The notes below the pieces were generated by a model that did no database searches, was not told the origin of the DNA, and saw nothing but the letters and a program-made list of their open reading frames with translations. This document shows positions 1 to 10,251 of a stretch of DNA of 64,000 nt, piece by piece. The translations under genes were made by a program, and so were the position numbers. Numbering within the stretch: the stretch's first letter is position 1; each line of letters begins with the position of its first letter. The DNA is from Pyrenochaeta sp. MPI-SDFR-AT-0127 (taxonomy: Eukaryota > Ascomycota > Dothideomycetes > Pleosporales > Cucurbitariaceae). The stretch spans positions 170,418 to 234,417 of the forward strand of contig JAGTJM010000053.1 of the NCBI GenBank assembly GCA_020747015.1, in the 5' to 3' direction.

Positions 1-603
1 AACTGGTCAACCCCTACAAAAGCTGCTACATCGATAGGATCGCAGACTCTATGGATCATCAGCTCTACGACCCCAACACCTTTGTCACGGGCTTCTCAAT
101 CATCGCTCATGGCATCCAAGAGTGAGCTTAACACTTCACCAACTGCCGAGCCTACGAGGCAGATAGAAACAACAGAGTCGTCTCAATTCGTATCTGATGG
201 CCATGGACAGCGTCATGGTCGGACTCATGCGCCTGTGGGAGCAATCGTATGAGCTGTAGGAGGCACAGTTCTACTTCTTATTTTGGCAGGTACACTTTTT
301 TTCTATCGAAAGCAAAGGAGAGGCAGCAATATATACCACACATCATCATATCTTTCTCCTTATGATGGAATGGACATGTCGGAGACGCTCTTTGGTGAGA
401 TCATAATGATGATAACTCGTTGGTATAAGATGGCCCTTGCTAATCGTATCCCAGGCAACACATTCGCACACTGTGTAGAAATTAAAGATAGAGTATGCAT
501 ACCAGAGTCGAATGATAGTCAAAGGCATGCTCAGCAGCTCGACAGTCGTGAGATTAGGCGATGCGATGATCTCCGTCACGAGCGGTTTGGTTCACTCTGC
601 TGA
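1..603 (+). pseudogene. 3' part of a single-pass membrane protein gene with an in-frame stop
   Basis: Reading frame 1 is open from the window edge and encodes a Ser/Thr/Pro-rich stretch, as in the extracellular stalk of fungal wall-sensor or mucin-like proteins. It then encodes one hydrophobic helix (AVGGTVLLLILAGTLFF) followed at once by the basic stop-transfer residues YRKQRR and a polar cytoplasmic tail. A TGA at 250-252 falls at the start of the helix and would remove the membrane anchor. No plausible intron removes it, because the only AG close enough would leave a 13-base intron. A normal intron (about 395-463, GTGAGA..CCCAG, 69 bp) may exist downstream, and the frame ends at TGA 601-603. 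The 5' part lies outside the window. I infer a pseudogene or a sequencing error; the function is unknown. Confidence 0.45.
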
Positions 604-1231
604 GCTTCCAGCGGATTCAACCTTGCAATCAGGTCTATTAGCGCAAAGTCATGCATAACATCAACGTTGATTAGGTGCCATTTGTGGATTTCCTTCATTT
701 GAGACTGATCGAAAGTAAGTCTTGAGGATACTGGACATCGGGGGAATACTAGTGATGAGTGATGGATGATGAAGTGTATCTAGGTGTATACTGGTGCATA
801 TGTAAGAATAATGTCTCCACATGTAATCCAACAGCTCAAAACAGTGTTTTGTCTTCTTCGCACACAGTGTTTATCGTACTTCAGACGAAGGCGTCAAGTT
901 CGCCATGATCAAAAGCGAAGTGCGATATAATGGCCACGTGGTCAAGCCAGCTGGGAACACCCTACCAACCTACAAGACTTGCATCGTCACCCCTGCTTGA
1001 AGCCAGACTCTACCTGTCAGATCCTGCGCGGCGGTGTACGAAGCAACTCATCGACTCACCCATCTATACGCTTCTCGGCCTGGACTTGCTCATCCCTGCG
1101 AATACAGCCACTAGCCCCGCTGACGTCATCTTTGGGCAGCTACGATCTCTTACCTTTCTGTCGCCCAGACAGGACTTAATACGCTTTTGTTGCCACTAAA
1201 ACTCAACCTCACGTCGCCTATCTTAGGAGCC
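604..1231. other. intergenic, promoter of the LanC-like gene
   Basis: No coding frame with family resemblance is visible on either strand. The last 150 bases are pyrimidine-rich, as is common just upstream of fungal start codons. Confidence 0.5.
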
Positions 1232-2395
1232 ATGTCTGAAGAAACTGCACCGTCCGCGGAAACTGCAGCGCAATCAGCGCCCAAGTCGATACCCCGCTAT
1301 TTTCGGAACGACGCGCCACTGGGACACCGAGATCCTCATAAGCAACTGCTAGCGTCCTTGGATCGACTCATTACAGAATTCCCGCCGCATCATATCCCAC
1401 CAGGTGGTGGTCTTTACTATGGCCCTATCTCTGTCGCATTCCTCTTTTATGCGCTCCATAAGATATATCCAGACCTGACTTTGGATGGCTACCCGTTGAA
1501 CACCTGGTCAGCGGCATATATAGAACAAGCGCAAGCCAATATCAAGGACTTCCCAGCCCCTACTACCAGCAAATGCGGCGTTTCAAACGACATCATGTCT
1601 CTTCTTGCGCTGTACGCCGTGACGGCAAAGGACCCTGATACCGTGAAAGAGCTCTGCGATCACGCTGCCGTCATGCTCGAGCCCGAGACCACAAATAACT
1701 GGATGTACGGGCGCGCTGGTTACTTGTACCTCCTGCGACTAGTCCGTGGCGCCTTCACCGACAAGGCGACAATAGAGCTTATCGAGGATACAGCCGATGA
1801 GGTGATTGACAATATCATGGCCACTACCCGCCCGTGGAAATGGCGTGGCAAGGCATACGTGGGCGCAACTTACGGCGCCATTGGCATCATTACGCAAATC
1901 GTCCTCACTGATAGTTTGTGGGCGCCCAAATTGGAGGCTGAACTGGGAGCTCTCCTCAGTTACCAGTACGAGAGTGGCAATTTCCCATCGTCACTGCCGC
2001 CGGGACGTGACAGGCTTGTGCAATTCTGTCACGGCGCACCAGGCGTTGTTGCTTCCCTTGTTTCGATCCGACAATATTTTCCAGCTCTGCATGAGCGTAT
2101 TGATAGGGTGGTTGAAAAGGCCAGGGAGAGTATATGGGAGAGAGGTCTATTGACCAAGGAGCCCTGCCTGTGCCACGGCATCACAGGGAACGCTCTTGCC
2201 CTGGAAGGTAAACAGTTTGAACACTTTATGACCTACACGACAGGTCACGAGATCAAGTCGATGGGTAAGGACGGTATGCTTGAAAAATCGGAGGATCCGT
2301 CAGCACTCTGGTGCGGCGAAGCTGGACGTGCGTGGGCATGGGCTGTCGCCGACAAGCAATTGGAGAAGAGGTTCCTCGGGTACAACGACATCTAA
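1232..2395 (+). CDS. LanC-like protein (LANCL family)
   Basis: A single-exon gene of 387 aa. The family folds as an alpha/alpha toroid with a zinc site. In bacteria LanC forms thioether rings in lantibiotics; eukaryotic LANCL proteins bind or add glutathione. The three zinc ligands are visible: Cys266 in QFCHGAPG, and Cys314-His315 in CLCHGITGNA. The GxxG turns of the toroid repeats are also present (YGRAGYLYLL near 170, VGATYGAIGI near 210, CGEAGRAWAW near the C-terminus). The start was set at ATG 1232 (MSEETAPSAE); the frame stays open upstream but has no better start. There is no lantibiotic precursor-like gene nearby, so I infer a housekeeping or glutathione-linked role rather than peptide maturation. 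The substrate is unknown. Confidence 0.88.
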   Translation: MSEETAPSAETAAQSAPKSIPRYFRNDAPLGHRDPHKQLLASLDRLITEFPPHHIPPGGGLYYGPISVAFLFYALHKIYPDLTLDGYPLNTWSAAYIEQAQANIKDFPAPTTSKCGVSNDIMSLLALYAVTAKDPDTVKELCDHAAVMLEPETTNNWMYGRAGYLYLLRLVRGAFTDKATIELIEDTADEVIDNIMATTRPWKWRGKAYVGATYGAIGIITQIVLTDSLWAPKLEAELGALLSYQYESGNFPSSLPPGRDRLVQFCHGAPGVVASLVSIRQYFPALHERIDRVVEKARESIWERGLLTKEPCLCHGITGNALALEGKQFEHFMTYTTGHEIKSMGKDGMLEKSEDPSALWCGEAGRAWAWAVADKQLEKRFLGYNDI

Positions 2396-3873
2396 AGCGA
2401 TAAGGGATCATGGCAATAGACATCAGTATGGCATATCATGAGCTGTACGATGATATGACCGAAACGATTCACGACTTGATAAGCCGGTACTCACATCCAA
2501 GTTTGGCTCACGTTTCACAAGCACACAAGGCTGTCGACAACGGCTAGCTGCGGCTGCGAGTGACCTCTCTTAGCACTGTTTTACCATTATTTGCTACACA
2601 CAGAATAAACTCTTACGGTCTGCTACAACGTGTCACATTTTTCTTCTTGATTTGCTGTTTGTTTCGAAGTATTTTTCCCGTGCGAGGTCAAACTAGACAA
2701 GATCTCTAGTTTTTCGTCACCTTCTTTTGCCACGACGAAGTGTGTTGGGCACCTTATCAATGCTAACACGGTAAAGTTCTTTCTCATTGCAAGGCTAAGT
2801 GTTTGATCAAGTATTCCTTCTTAAACGTGTAGCGGTAGCGATAAATCAACGCTCGATCCACGTTCCCACGCGCTGTGCAACAACACTTGCAGGAACACGG
2901 TGCTGCAACTCGTCACAATATTGTTTTACTGGGCTCCAGCAGTACACAGAGGACGCGAATTAGCCAAAAGAAAGCACCCTAGTCCCCTCAATGCGCGTGT
3001 CACCGCCCAAGCGTGCGCAACCTCCAATGCACTTTCAGCACAAGTACGCACTGTTACACGCGACGAATTTTCGCGGAAGTTTCGGAACTCGCGCAATTTT
3101 TCTCCATCCTATCATCCCAGTACTTGCTTCGGAAGGAGGGACAGAGCTGAAATAGAGAAAGCACGTATTTTTTACGCCAGCCTTGTTCTTCGTTCGTATT
3201 TCCTCAGCCAAAGCTTCGCCGTGTTAATTAAGGATTTTTGTAGAAGAATGATGCTTCGTTAGTATATTCATAGGTAATATCTACGCCTCAATCTATGCTG
3301 AAAGTGCCTCATATGCCTTTTGAGCTGCTCGATACTTGAACGTTAATGCTCGCAGGCTTATACGACACCTCGCTCGCTACCTGTTACTCGATACTCGAAA
3401 CGATAACATTTACGGTCGTTCTCGTGGTCTCACTATTCATTAGCCTTTGTGAAGTTCGCCAATTCGTAAATAAGGTATGTAAATCGTCTTTTGAATGATC
3501 CTATTTTGACTCGTTTCCGTGTCAACTTCTCGCTACCAATTTTTCCTTTCTACGGACGGGCGCCAAATCTTCAATCAGCCAGTATCAGCCACATAATCAC
3601 GTCAAATGCGCGAAGCGAACCTGCGACCAATCCTAGTGCCAATAATTCCGAAGAGTCGCTAGTTCTTGTCGTCGCCACGAAACTGCGAATAATGCACAGC
3701 CAGTATCGTTTTGAAGTCTTCGCCACTTAGCATGCGCTGATTTCATTGAGGACTCTACCAAAGGCCTCAACCCCACCCACTTGTACATTTGCAATATTCC
3801 ATTACATATATGCCTTGTTCCGTCTGACAATACTGCTGCAGTAGCAAAGGTTTTCGCCACCAATTCCTCTTCA
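2396..3873. other. gene-free interval, 1.5 kb
   Basis: Only short frames without recognisable motifs are present. The interval holds the LanC-like 3' UTR on the left and the tyrosinase promoter on the right. Confidence 0.5.
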
Positions 3874-5991
3874 ATGCCTACTCCATGGATCACTCGATCC
3901 GCTTTGCTGCTTCTAGTCACTGCAGTCGCCTCATGCATACCCACGGGCCCTGGCAAGCCATTGCAGAAGCGGCAATTCAACGCAGGTGTGGTCTCCGGAG
4001 TGAGCTCGAGAGATGGCAATGGTAGATCATTCCCGAAATTCTGAGATCAACGATGGTGATCTGACTCATTCTAGGAAATCCCTTCTTACGTCTTGATGTC
4101 TGGGATCTAAAAGACAATCATCCAGACCAATGGAATCTATACGTGCTTGCTCTAGAATCTCTACAATCTACGGACCAAAGCGACCCGCTCTCTTACTACG
4201 GGCTTGCGAGTAAGCTCAATCAACTTCCTCATTGAACTGCCACTAATCTAGTATCGTGAGGTATCCATGGCAGGCCGTATAAAACCTGGGGCGATTCACC
4301 AGGTCTTCCTGACAAGATAGGCACCTCGGGCTATTGTCCTCACACCAACCAGCTCTTCCTCGGCTGGCACCGTCCATATCTTGCTCTATATGAAGTACAA
4401 TCGACCTCCCGAGCCACAGATGCAACAGCTAACATAAATAGGAAGTATTGCATAAGAAAATGCAGGACATTGCCAGGAGTGCGTCCTCAGACCAGGCTGA
4501 TCGGTGGGCAGCAGCAGCAGACGCATTCCGCATTCCATACTGGGATTGGGGCCAAGGAGAAAAAGGAGGCCCAGTCCCAGGATTCTTCATGACACCCACG
4601 ATCAAGGTGACGAAGCCAGATGGCTCCGAAGCCACAATAGCAAACCCGCTGCATTCTTACCGCTTCCATGAATTGGTTCCCGGAGACTTTGACGACAAGG
4701 TGTGTATGCTTCATACTTTGAAAGACAGGGTGTTGATACTTGCAGTGGGCTTCCATGAACTCCACCATCCGATGGCCACTCAACAGCGAACCGGATGCGC
4801 CATCTCGGCAAGAAATGTTTGCGAGCTCCTACGAAAGCCAAAAGCGTAATCTTTTCAACGAGGTTAGTCGCATCTTTGGATTGTCTACTTTTGGAAAATT
4901 TGCAACCCGCATCGAGGAGCCGCATGGCTGGATACATGGGGTTGTTGGTGGAGGATGGGATGCCGCTACAGGAGGTAAGGGCCATTTCTGGCCACTGCAG
5001 TATTCGGCTTTTGAGCCATTGTTCATGCTTCATCATACGTAAGTGTTATATTAATCAGGATGATATACACATTTAATTGTGGGTTTAGTAATGTCGACCG
5101 ACTGTTCGCCATATATCAAGCCGCGCATCCCGACCGCCGCATGGAGTCTTCGAATATCGGCAGCAATGGAAATGTCTTTCTAGAGAATGGGCAAACCATA
5201 GATGAAAATACCCAACTCCTGCCCTTCAAGAAGAGTTCGGGCGACTTCTGGACAACAAAAGACTGCTGGGACCACACAGTTCTCGGGTACGCATACCCGG
5301 AGACGCAGCGATGGAAGTATGGCTCAGACGAAGACTATCGCGAATCAGTGGTCAAAGTAATCTCAAAGCTCTATGGCGGAAGTGAGAAGGGACAACTCTC
5401 GTCGCAACAGGTCACGGCCGATGCTCAGGCTTTGCTGACAAAGGATGGAACGTTCACAGACTGGACGATTCAGACGCAAGCTTCGCCGAGTGGTCTTCCA
5501 TCGACCTTTGTAGTCCACTTCTCGCTCGTCGGAGACTTTTCGTCTGATCCCAGTATCGATGTTGGTACCTGGATGATTTTGAACCCCACAGATCATACCC
5601 TTGAGGTCAAACATATGGCCGCCCGAGACTCTACGATAGAGCAGAAATATGAGGGTACCATCAGCTTGACTGCGCATCTTCTTGATGAAGCAGCAACCGG
5701 GAGACTGGCTAGCTTGGATGCGAAGGACGTTGTGCCGTACTTGAAGGATAAGTTGGCCTGGAAGGTCTACTCGGTATGTTAGGCAAGCACTGTGATTTGT
5801 GATTGGACTAATATCAACAGGGCGAGGGTACTTTGATCCCGCAGGCCAATCTCGCTGCCCTCACAATTGAAGTCATCAGCTCCGGAGCGCGCATGCCGGA
5901 CGATGATCCGAACGCGGGGATCTATTACGATGGTCGTGTCACCGCCCATCCTGAGATCACATTGGGGAAGAGTGGCGGCGTTACAGACTAG
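3874..5991 (+). CDS. secreted tyrosinase / catechol oxidase (type 3 copper)
   Basis: Seven exons: 3874-4021, 4075-4209, 4261-4394, 4442-4699, 4746-5038, 5089-5773, 5821-5991 (607 aa). Every join keeps the frame. The family oxidises monophenols and/or catechols to quinones, the first step toward melanins. The N-terminus is a signal peptide (MPTPWITRSALLLLVTAVAS) followed by a Lys-Arg processing site. The CuA region shows SIHGRPYKTW, then CPHTNQLF, whose Cys-x-His arrangement suggests the thioether bridge, then GWHRPYLALYE. The CuB region shows EPHGWIHG and HHTNVDRLF. The last 200 or so residues form the C-terminal shielding domain that keeps such enzymes latent until cleaved. Monophenolase versus diphenolase activity cannot be told from sequence. 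The neighbours are unrelated, so it probably acts alone. Confidence 0.92.
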
Positions 5992-6442
5992 GACCCCAGC
6001 TCTCGCCGGACATTCTAAGTGCGGACCATTCACATCGGACTTCAAAATGCTAGAATCGGCAGCTATTACTTGATTTTATGATCAAATTTTGCGCTGAGAT
6101 AATAATTACATATACTTCTTGCGATTCCCCAGCTTGAAATTGCTATCCTACCATGTGAATGTTGTCCGCAGAGATGACTGGGCAAAAAGATGGGCGATTT
6201 GCGTCAGGTCGGAGACTTCGCTGCGGAGATAAGCAGTTTCCCCACAAACTACCCCACACAAGCGCTGTGATTGGCTGGCCTCATGGCGCTCGGTGGAAGA
6301 GTACCTCCGACATACGCCCTAACATCTGCAAACCCTCCACGCAACTGTTTTCCTTGAAACGTTTTTTTCTTTTCTTGCTCTTTTCCGACTCATCCTCGGC
6401 ACAATTTCCATCTTGGGGAAAGTAACAGGTAAACGGAAAAGC
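5992..6442. other. intergenic between tyrosinase and methyltransferase
   Basis: No gene is visible. The right part is pyrimidine-rich (TTTTTTCTTTTCTTGC around 6363), as in fungal core promoters. Confidence 0.5.
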
Positions 6443-7513
6443 ATGCTATACCAACGATCTCTGCGGACTCTGAGATACCAGCAACTTCGCTGCTATACGG
6501 CCCGCATTGTACACGATCAGAATACTCTAGTCTGGCCATTGACTCACACCTCATCGCGTATATCAATACGAAGCAATTCAAGCACAGCTTTCCGATCTTC
6601 CCATACGTCTTCACAACATCGTCACCACCACCAGCAACCGTGCCAACGCACATTCCACACCCACCCCGCCATGTCAGCGCCAGAGCAACAAAAGAAAGAC
6701 TGGTCAGCGACGCAATACCTCAAATTCAACAATGAGCGCACCCGCCCCGTGTACGACCTGGTATCTCAGGTTCAGCTGCAGGTACCTTCTTCCAGCCCAC
6801 GCATCTTCGATCTAGGCTGCGGGCCGGGGAATTCGAGTGGGGTGCTGCGGTCCGCATTTCCAGATGCGCAAATCACAGGCATGGACTCATCGCCGGATAT
6901 GTTGGCGAAGGCGCGAGTGAGCCAGCCAGACGTCGAGTTTGTGCAGGGCGATTTATCAACGTATGCGCCGAGCGGGGCAGATGTACTGTTTAGCAATGCG
7001 GTATTCCATTGGTTGCGCACTCCGTCGCGCATCCAGACGCTAGTGCGCCTCTTTGAGTCCCTGTCGCCCGGTGGAGTCGTGGGAATCCAAGTACCAGATA
7101 ACTACACCGAAGCCTCGCACAGTTTGATGCGGACTGTTGCTTCCCTGCCCTCGCAGCCCTGGAGTTCCTCCTTTGCCTCAACGCGCGTTGGCGACTTGTC
7201 CGATGCGAATAGGCCGGATCTCGACCCTATTGAGCCCCCAAGTGCGTATTACAATGCGCTGATCCCACATGCGGCGAGTGTGAATATCTGGCGCACAAAT
7301 TATCAGCATGTGCTCAAGGATGCGGGGGCGATTGTGGAATGGGTCAAGGGGACGGGGCTGCAGCCGTATCTCAACAGGATCGAGAGTGAAGAGGCCAAGG
7401 CGGCGTTTTTGGCCGAGTATGGAAGGAGGTTGAAGCGTGCGTATCCAGAGTTGGTGGACGGCAAGCTTTTGCTTGGGTACCCGAGGTTGTTCGTTGTCGC
7501 TGTTAGGAAATAG
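6443..7513 (+). CDS. trans-aconitate 2-methyltransferase-like SAM methyltransferase, probably mitochondrial
   Basis: A single exon of 356 aa from ATG 6443, or 280 aa from ATG 6671. The core after 6671 matches the TMT family: DWSATQYLKFNNERTRPVYDL, then SAM motif I IFDLGCGPGNSS (about residues 121-132), GMDSSPDML and SNAVFHWL. These enzymes methylate trans-aconitate, a spontaneous inhibitor of the citric acid cycle. The 76 residues before MSAPEQ stay open, are rich in Arg/Ser/His and nearly free of acids, and end in RTFHTHPA, a pattern common in fungal mitochondrial leaders. I therefore prefer the upstream start, with a cytosolic form from the downstream ATG possible. The true substrate is inferred from the family only. 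Confidence 0.8.
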   Translation: MLYQRSLRTLRYQQLRCYTARIVHDQNTLVWPLTHTSSRISIRSNSSTAFRSSHTSSQHRHHHQQPCQRTFHTHPAMSAPEQQKKDWSATQYLKFNNERTRPVYDLVSQVQLQVPSSSPRIFDLGCGPGNSSGVLRSAFPDAQITGMDSSPDMLAKARVSQPDVEFVQGDLSTYAPSGADVLFSNAVFHWLRTPSRIQTLVRLFESLSPGGVVGIQVPDNYTEASHSLMRTVASLPSQPWSSSFASTRVGDLSDANRPDLDPIEPPSAYYNALIPHAASVNIWRTNYQHVLKDAGAIVEWVKGTGLQPYLNRIESEEAKAAFLAEYGRRLKRAYPELVDGKLLLGYPRLFVVAVRK

Positions 7514-7782
7514 ATGTACGATCAGATGGCACATAGTACGAGCAAATTTTTCTGAAGGAAATTCTAATCATGGCTGGTCGTGCTATTTATACATGTTCTT
7601 TCTAAGATCATACTGTCTTAAGCGACTCGATCGGCAATATAGCACCCTTACCTTCGTGCCATTGCCCATATGGCGGAACCGCTGCGTTTCTCACGCCTCT
7701 TACCGATGCACGGATAAAAACGCCCCAAAAATCTTGTTGCAGTTGTACCTTCGTACGCGTAGTGCTAGGCAACATTTTTCAG

Positions 7783-9463
7783 TCAGCCTCCACCATCCTC
7801 TTTCTTCCCCATGCGATACTTGGTACAATACCAGCAGACAGCCAGATCGCAGTTAGTGCAGCAATTGACCCAGCGATCTTTGTTGCCGCATTGATGACAC
7901 TCCGTGTTCCAGCCCTGGCTTCGATAGTATCGTTCAAAAGTATGTTCATGGGCTTGATTATTGCGGCGTTTCCGACGATTGCCACGGCGTTTGCCGTTGG
8001 CATTGTTGGCAACTGGCGCTGCGTTCTGCAGTTGACCTTGTACTTGGCCTGCTTGATGTTGCATGAAGCCCCGAAATGGAACCACACCATTGGCGATAGG
8101 CTGAGCGGCGTTGTTGGCAGCCGGTATAGGATCGATGATACTTCGTTCATCCCAGACGGGGCACTTGCACGTCCTCCAGTTAGCGACGCAAACGTAGCAA
8201 AACTCGTAACGACAGCGACAGCTTTAGAAATTAGTCAAGTTACATGTGTTCTTCTTTAGAAAAAACATACGTAATGTGGTTGCAGCCTCGCTCGAGCTCC
8301 ACCATCTCCTTACACTTCGGGCACGTCTGCCAACGCTTCTGCCGAGCGACTTTCATAAGCTCTTTCACATCCTTGTCTTCAGGGCATAAACCATCGTGTT
8401 GTTTACTTTTACAAGTCGAACATGTCTTCTGGGAGCATACTGCACATGTTGCAACTCCTCCTATGATGTGTGCAGGTTTGATCCATTTCGAGCATTCAGT
8501 GCTGCTACAGTACGTACGATTCGGAGTCTCGAGCTCTTCGCGCCTCCCTACGAAACGAGAGATGAGATCTTGCGGCAAGAATGGCATGCAGCTGGATAGT
8601 GGTAATATCCTTGAGCAGCATCGCGGTGGGAAGTGAGACGGGTCCGTAACTGAAGATTCGAACAGCCGATTTAGGCAATCCCGGCAGTATGCATGTGTTT
8701 CCATGTCGCCATCGTCCTTACATGGCAATTGAAGCATGGTATGTTTCGGATGTATGTCAAGGCAAGACGAGCATATTCCGTCCTTGGCAACAATGGATAT
8801 TGGTGCTTCAACTGCCCCGTCAAGTCTAGCTCGCTTTGCTCGTCCATCTTCGTCTTCATTGAGTTTTGCAGAGTCTGGGAAAGCAACACGCTTATTCGAT
8901 GTGGGTAGCTGGGCTTGCAGCACTACCGACTGGTCATCTGCAATAGCCCCAGTCGCCTTGCCTGATGTCCCGTCATGCAGGACTGTACATTTATCCAGGC
9001 TAGGTGCCAAATGCTCCTCTGTAGAGAGCTTTCGAGGTGCTGGAGGCTGCGGTGCTGACCCTATCTGACTACCCTCGAGCCTCTCGTCTGCAGGCCGCTG
9101 AATTGACGGTGCAGTGCGCTGAGGCACTGGTTTCCCGGCGAGTCTGCAGACCATATCATGGTCCTCTTGACTCTATCAGCTCTGCGCGTACAAAGAAAGT
9201 GAGTACCTACGTTCAGCTTGTTTCTCCTCATTAAGCAGCCGTCTAAAGGCCGCGCGGTTCGCATTTTCTTCTCGTAGAATGCTATACGCAAATGCCTGAC
9301 CATGGACTTCGTCCCACTTCTTCATTAACTCATCGCGTAAGATGTGGAAGGCAGCTCTCTCGCTGCTAATGGTTACATCGTCGCCCTCAGGTAACGTATT
9401 CAAGACGGCGTCGACATCGTCCAGCTGGAGCTTGAGCGCTAGTCTGGCTGTTGCTGGGTCCAT
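7783..9463 (-). CDS. RBR-type (RING-IBR-RING) E3 ubiquitin ligase
   Basis: Three exons on the minus strand: 9211-9463, 8271-9165, 7783-8221 (528 aa). RBR ligases take ubiquitin from an E2 onto a RING2 cysteine before passing it to substrate. RING1 lies near residues 216-268 (CSSCLDIH..CRDC..PPRCC). An IBR domain follows (YCSSTECSKW..CAVCSQKTCSTCKS). RING2 starts at CPKCKEMVELERGCNHITC; the last Cys, right after the second intron, is the expected catalytic residue, followed by RYEFCYVC. The C-terminal tail is Asn/Gln/Arg-rich and ends with a further Cys cluster (CHQCGNKDRW, CCTNC, CWYC). The first intron (9166-9210) uses donor GTAGGT and a TCAAG acceptor and is less certain than the second. 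Targets are unknown. Confidence 0.85.
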
Positions 9464-10251
9464 GGTGGTAATATGATAAGACGATAAGATTCTTCGATCT
9501 CAACGCTCTCTGCCAGTTGCATGCGGCGTGGGTGATTCGTTGAGGAAGTTGCGAACTCTATCGCTAAGCTTGTGAATGGAAACCGCTGCCAAGATCGGGG
9601 AGGTGAAGGCAGGTGCTAGTGCCAAAACATCACAACAGTTGATCGAGAGGAGGTGAGAACGTGTATGTATGATGGGAAAAGAGCGACTTGGATTATTGCG
9701 CATGGCATAAACCTTCTCAATGGTGTCGAGGCCAATTCCAACTATTACACCAATCCGCGCACATTATCCACACAGCCAGCCAGATTGTGGCTCCTGCAGC
9801 CAGTTTTGCCCATAATCGCCATCAACACACTCAAAGGTGACCCAAAGCTTGTCCACCCGCCATGTCCATCTTCTCTACCCGCAGCCCTCCTTCATACAAA
9901 CCGCTTTTCACGGGGAACATCCACACCGCTGAAAGTAATGCCAAGATCGTAAATGGCAGATGTAGCTAACCAGAACGCCATTGCCAATGCCGTAGATGAA
10001 TTCATGTGATGTGCCAGGAGCCGCCAATGATTCAGCCCGTGAAACAACATAGGCCAGGTCGCAATGGCTACAACTAATGTCGAACCAATGCGTGCGGTGA
10101 ACCTCTGCGTTCAATGAAGGGACTGGAAAGCAAATATATCAATGCAGAATGGTATAGTCGTTCGTTGAAAGCTTTTCGCTTTTGTCAGAAAAAGGAAGAA
10201 AGAATCTGACGCCTTTCACTCCATGATGATACGGAAATTAGTTTCAAGTGC
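9464..10251. other. intergenic between lrg1 and the RBR ligase gene
   Basis: The two flanking genes are both on the minus strand, so this holds the 3' UTR of lrg1 and the RBR ligase promoter. No additional coding frame can be supported. Confidence 0.5.

Noticed and set aside
1232..2395. A lantibiotic-type peptide cluster around the LanC-like gene
   Set aside because: No dehydratase, peptide precursor or dedicated exporter is next to it; the neighbours are unrelated.
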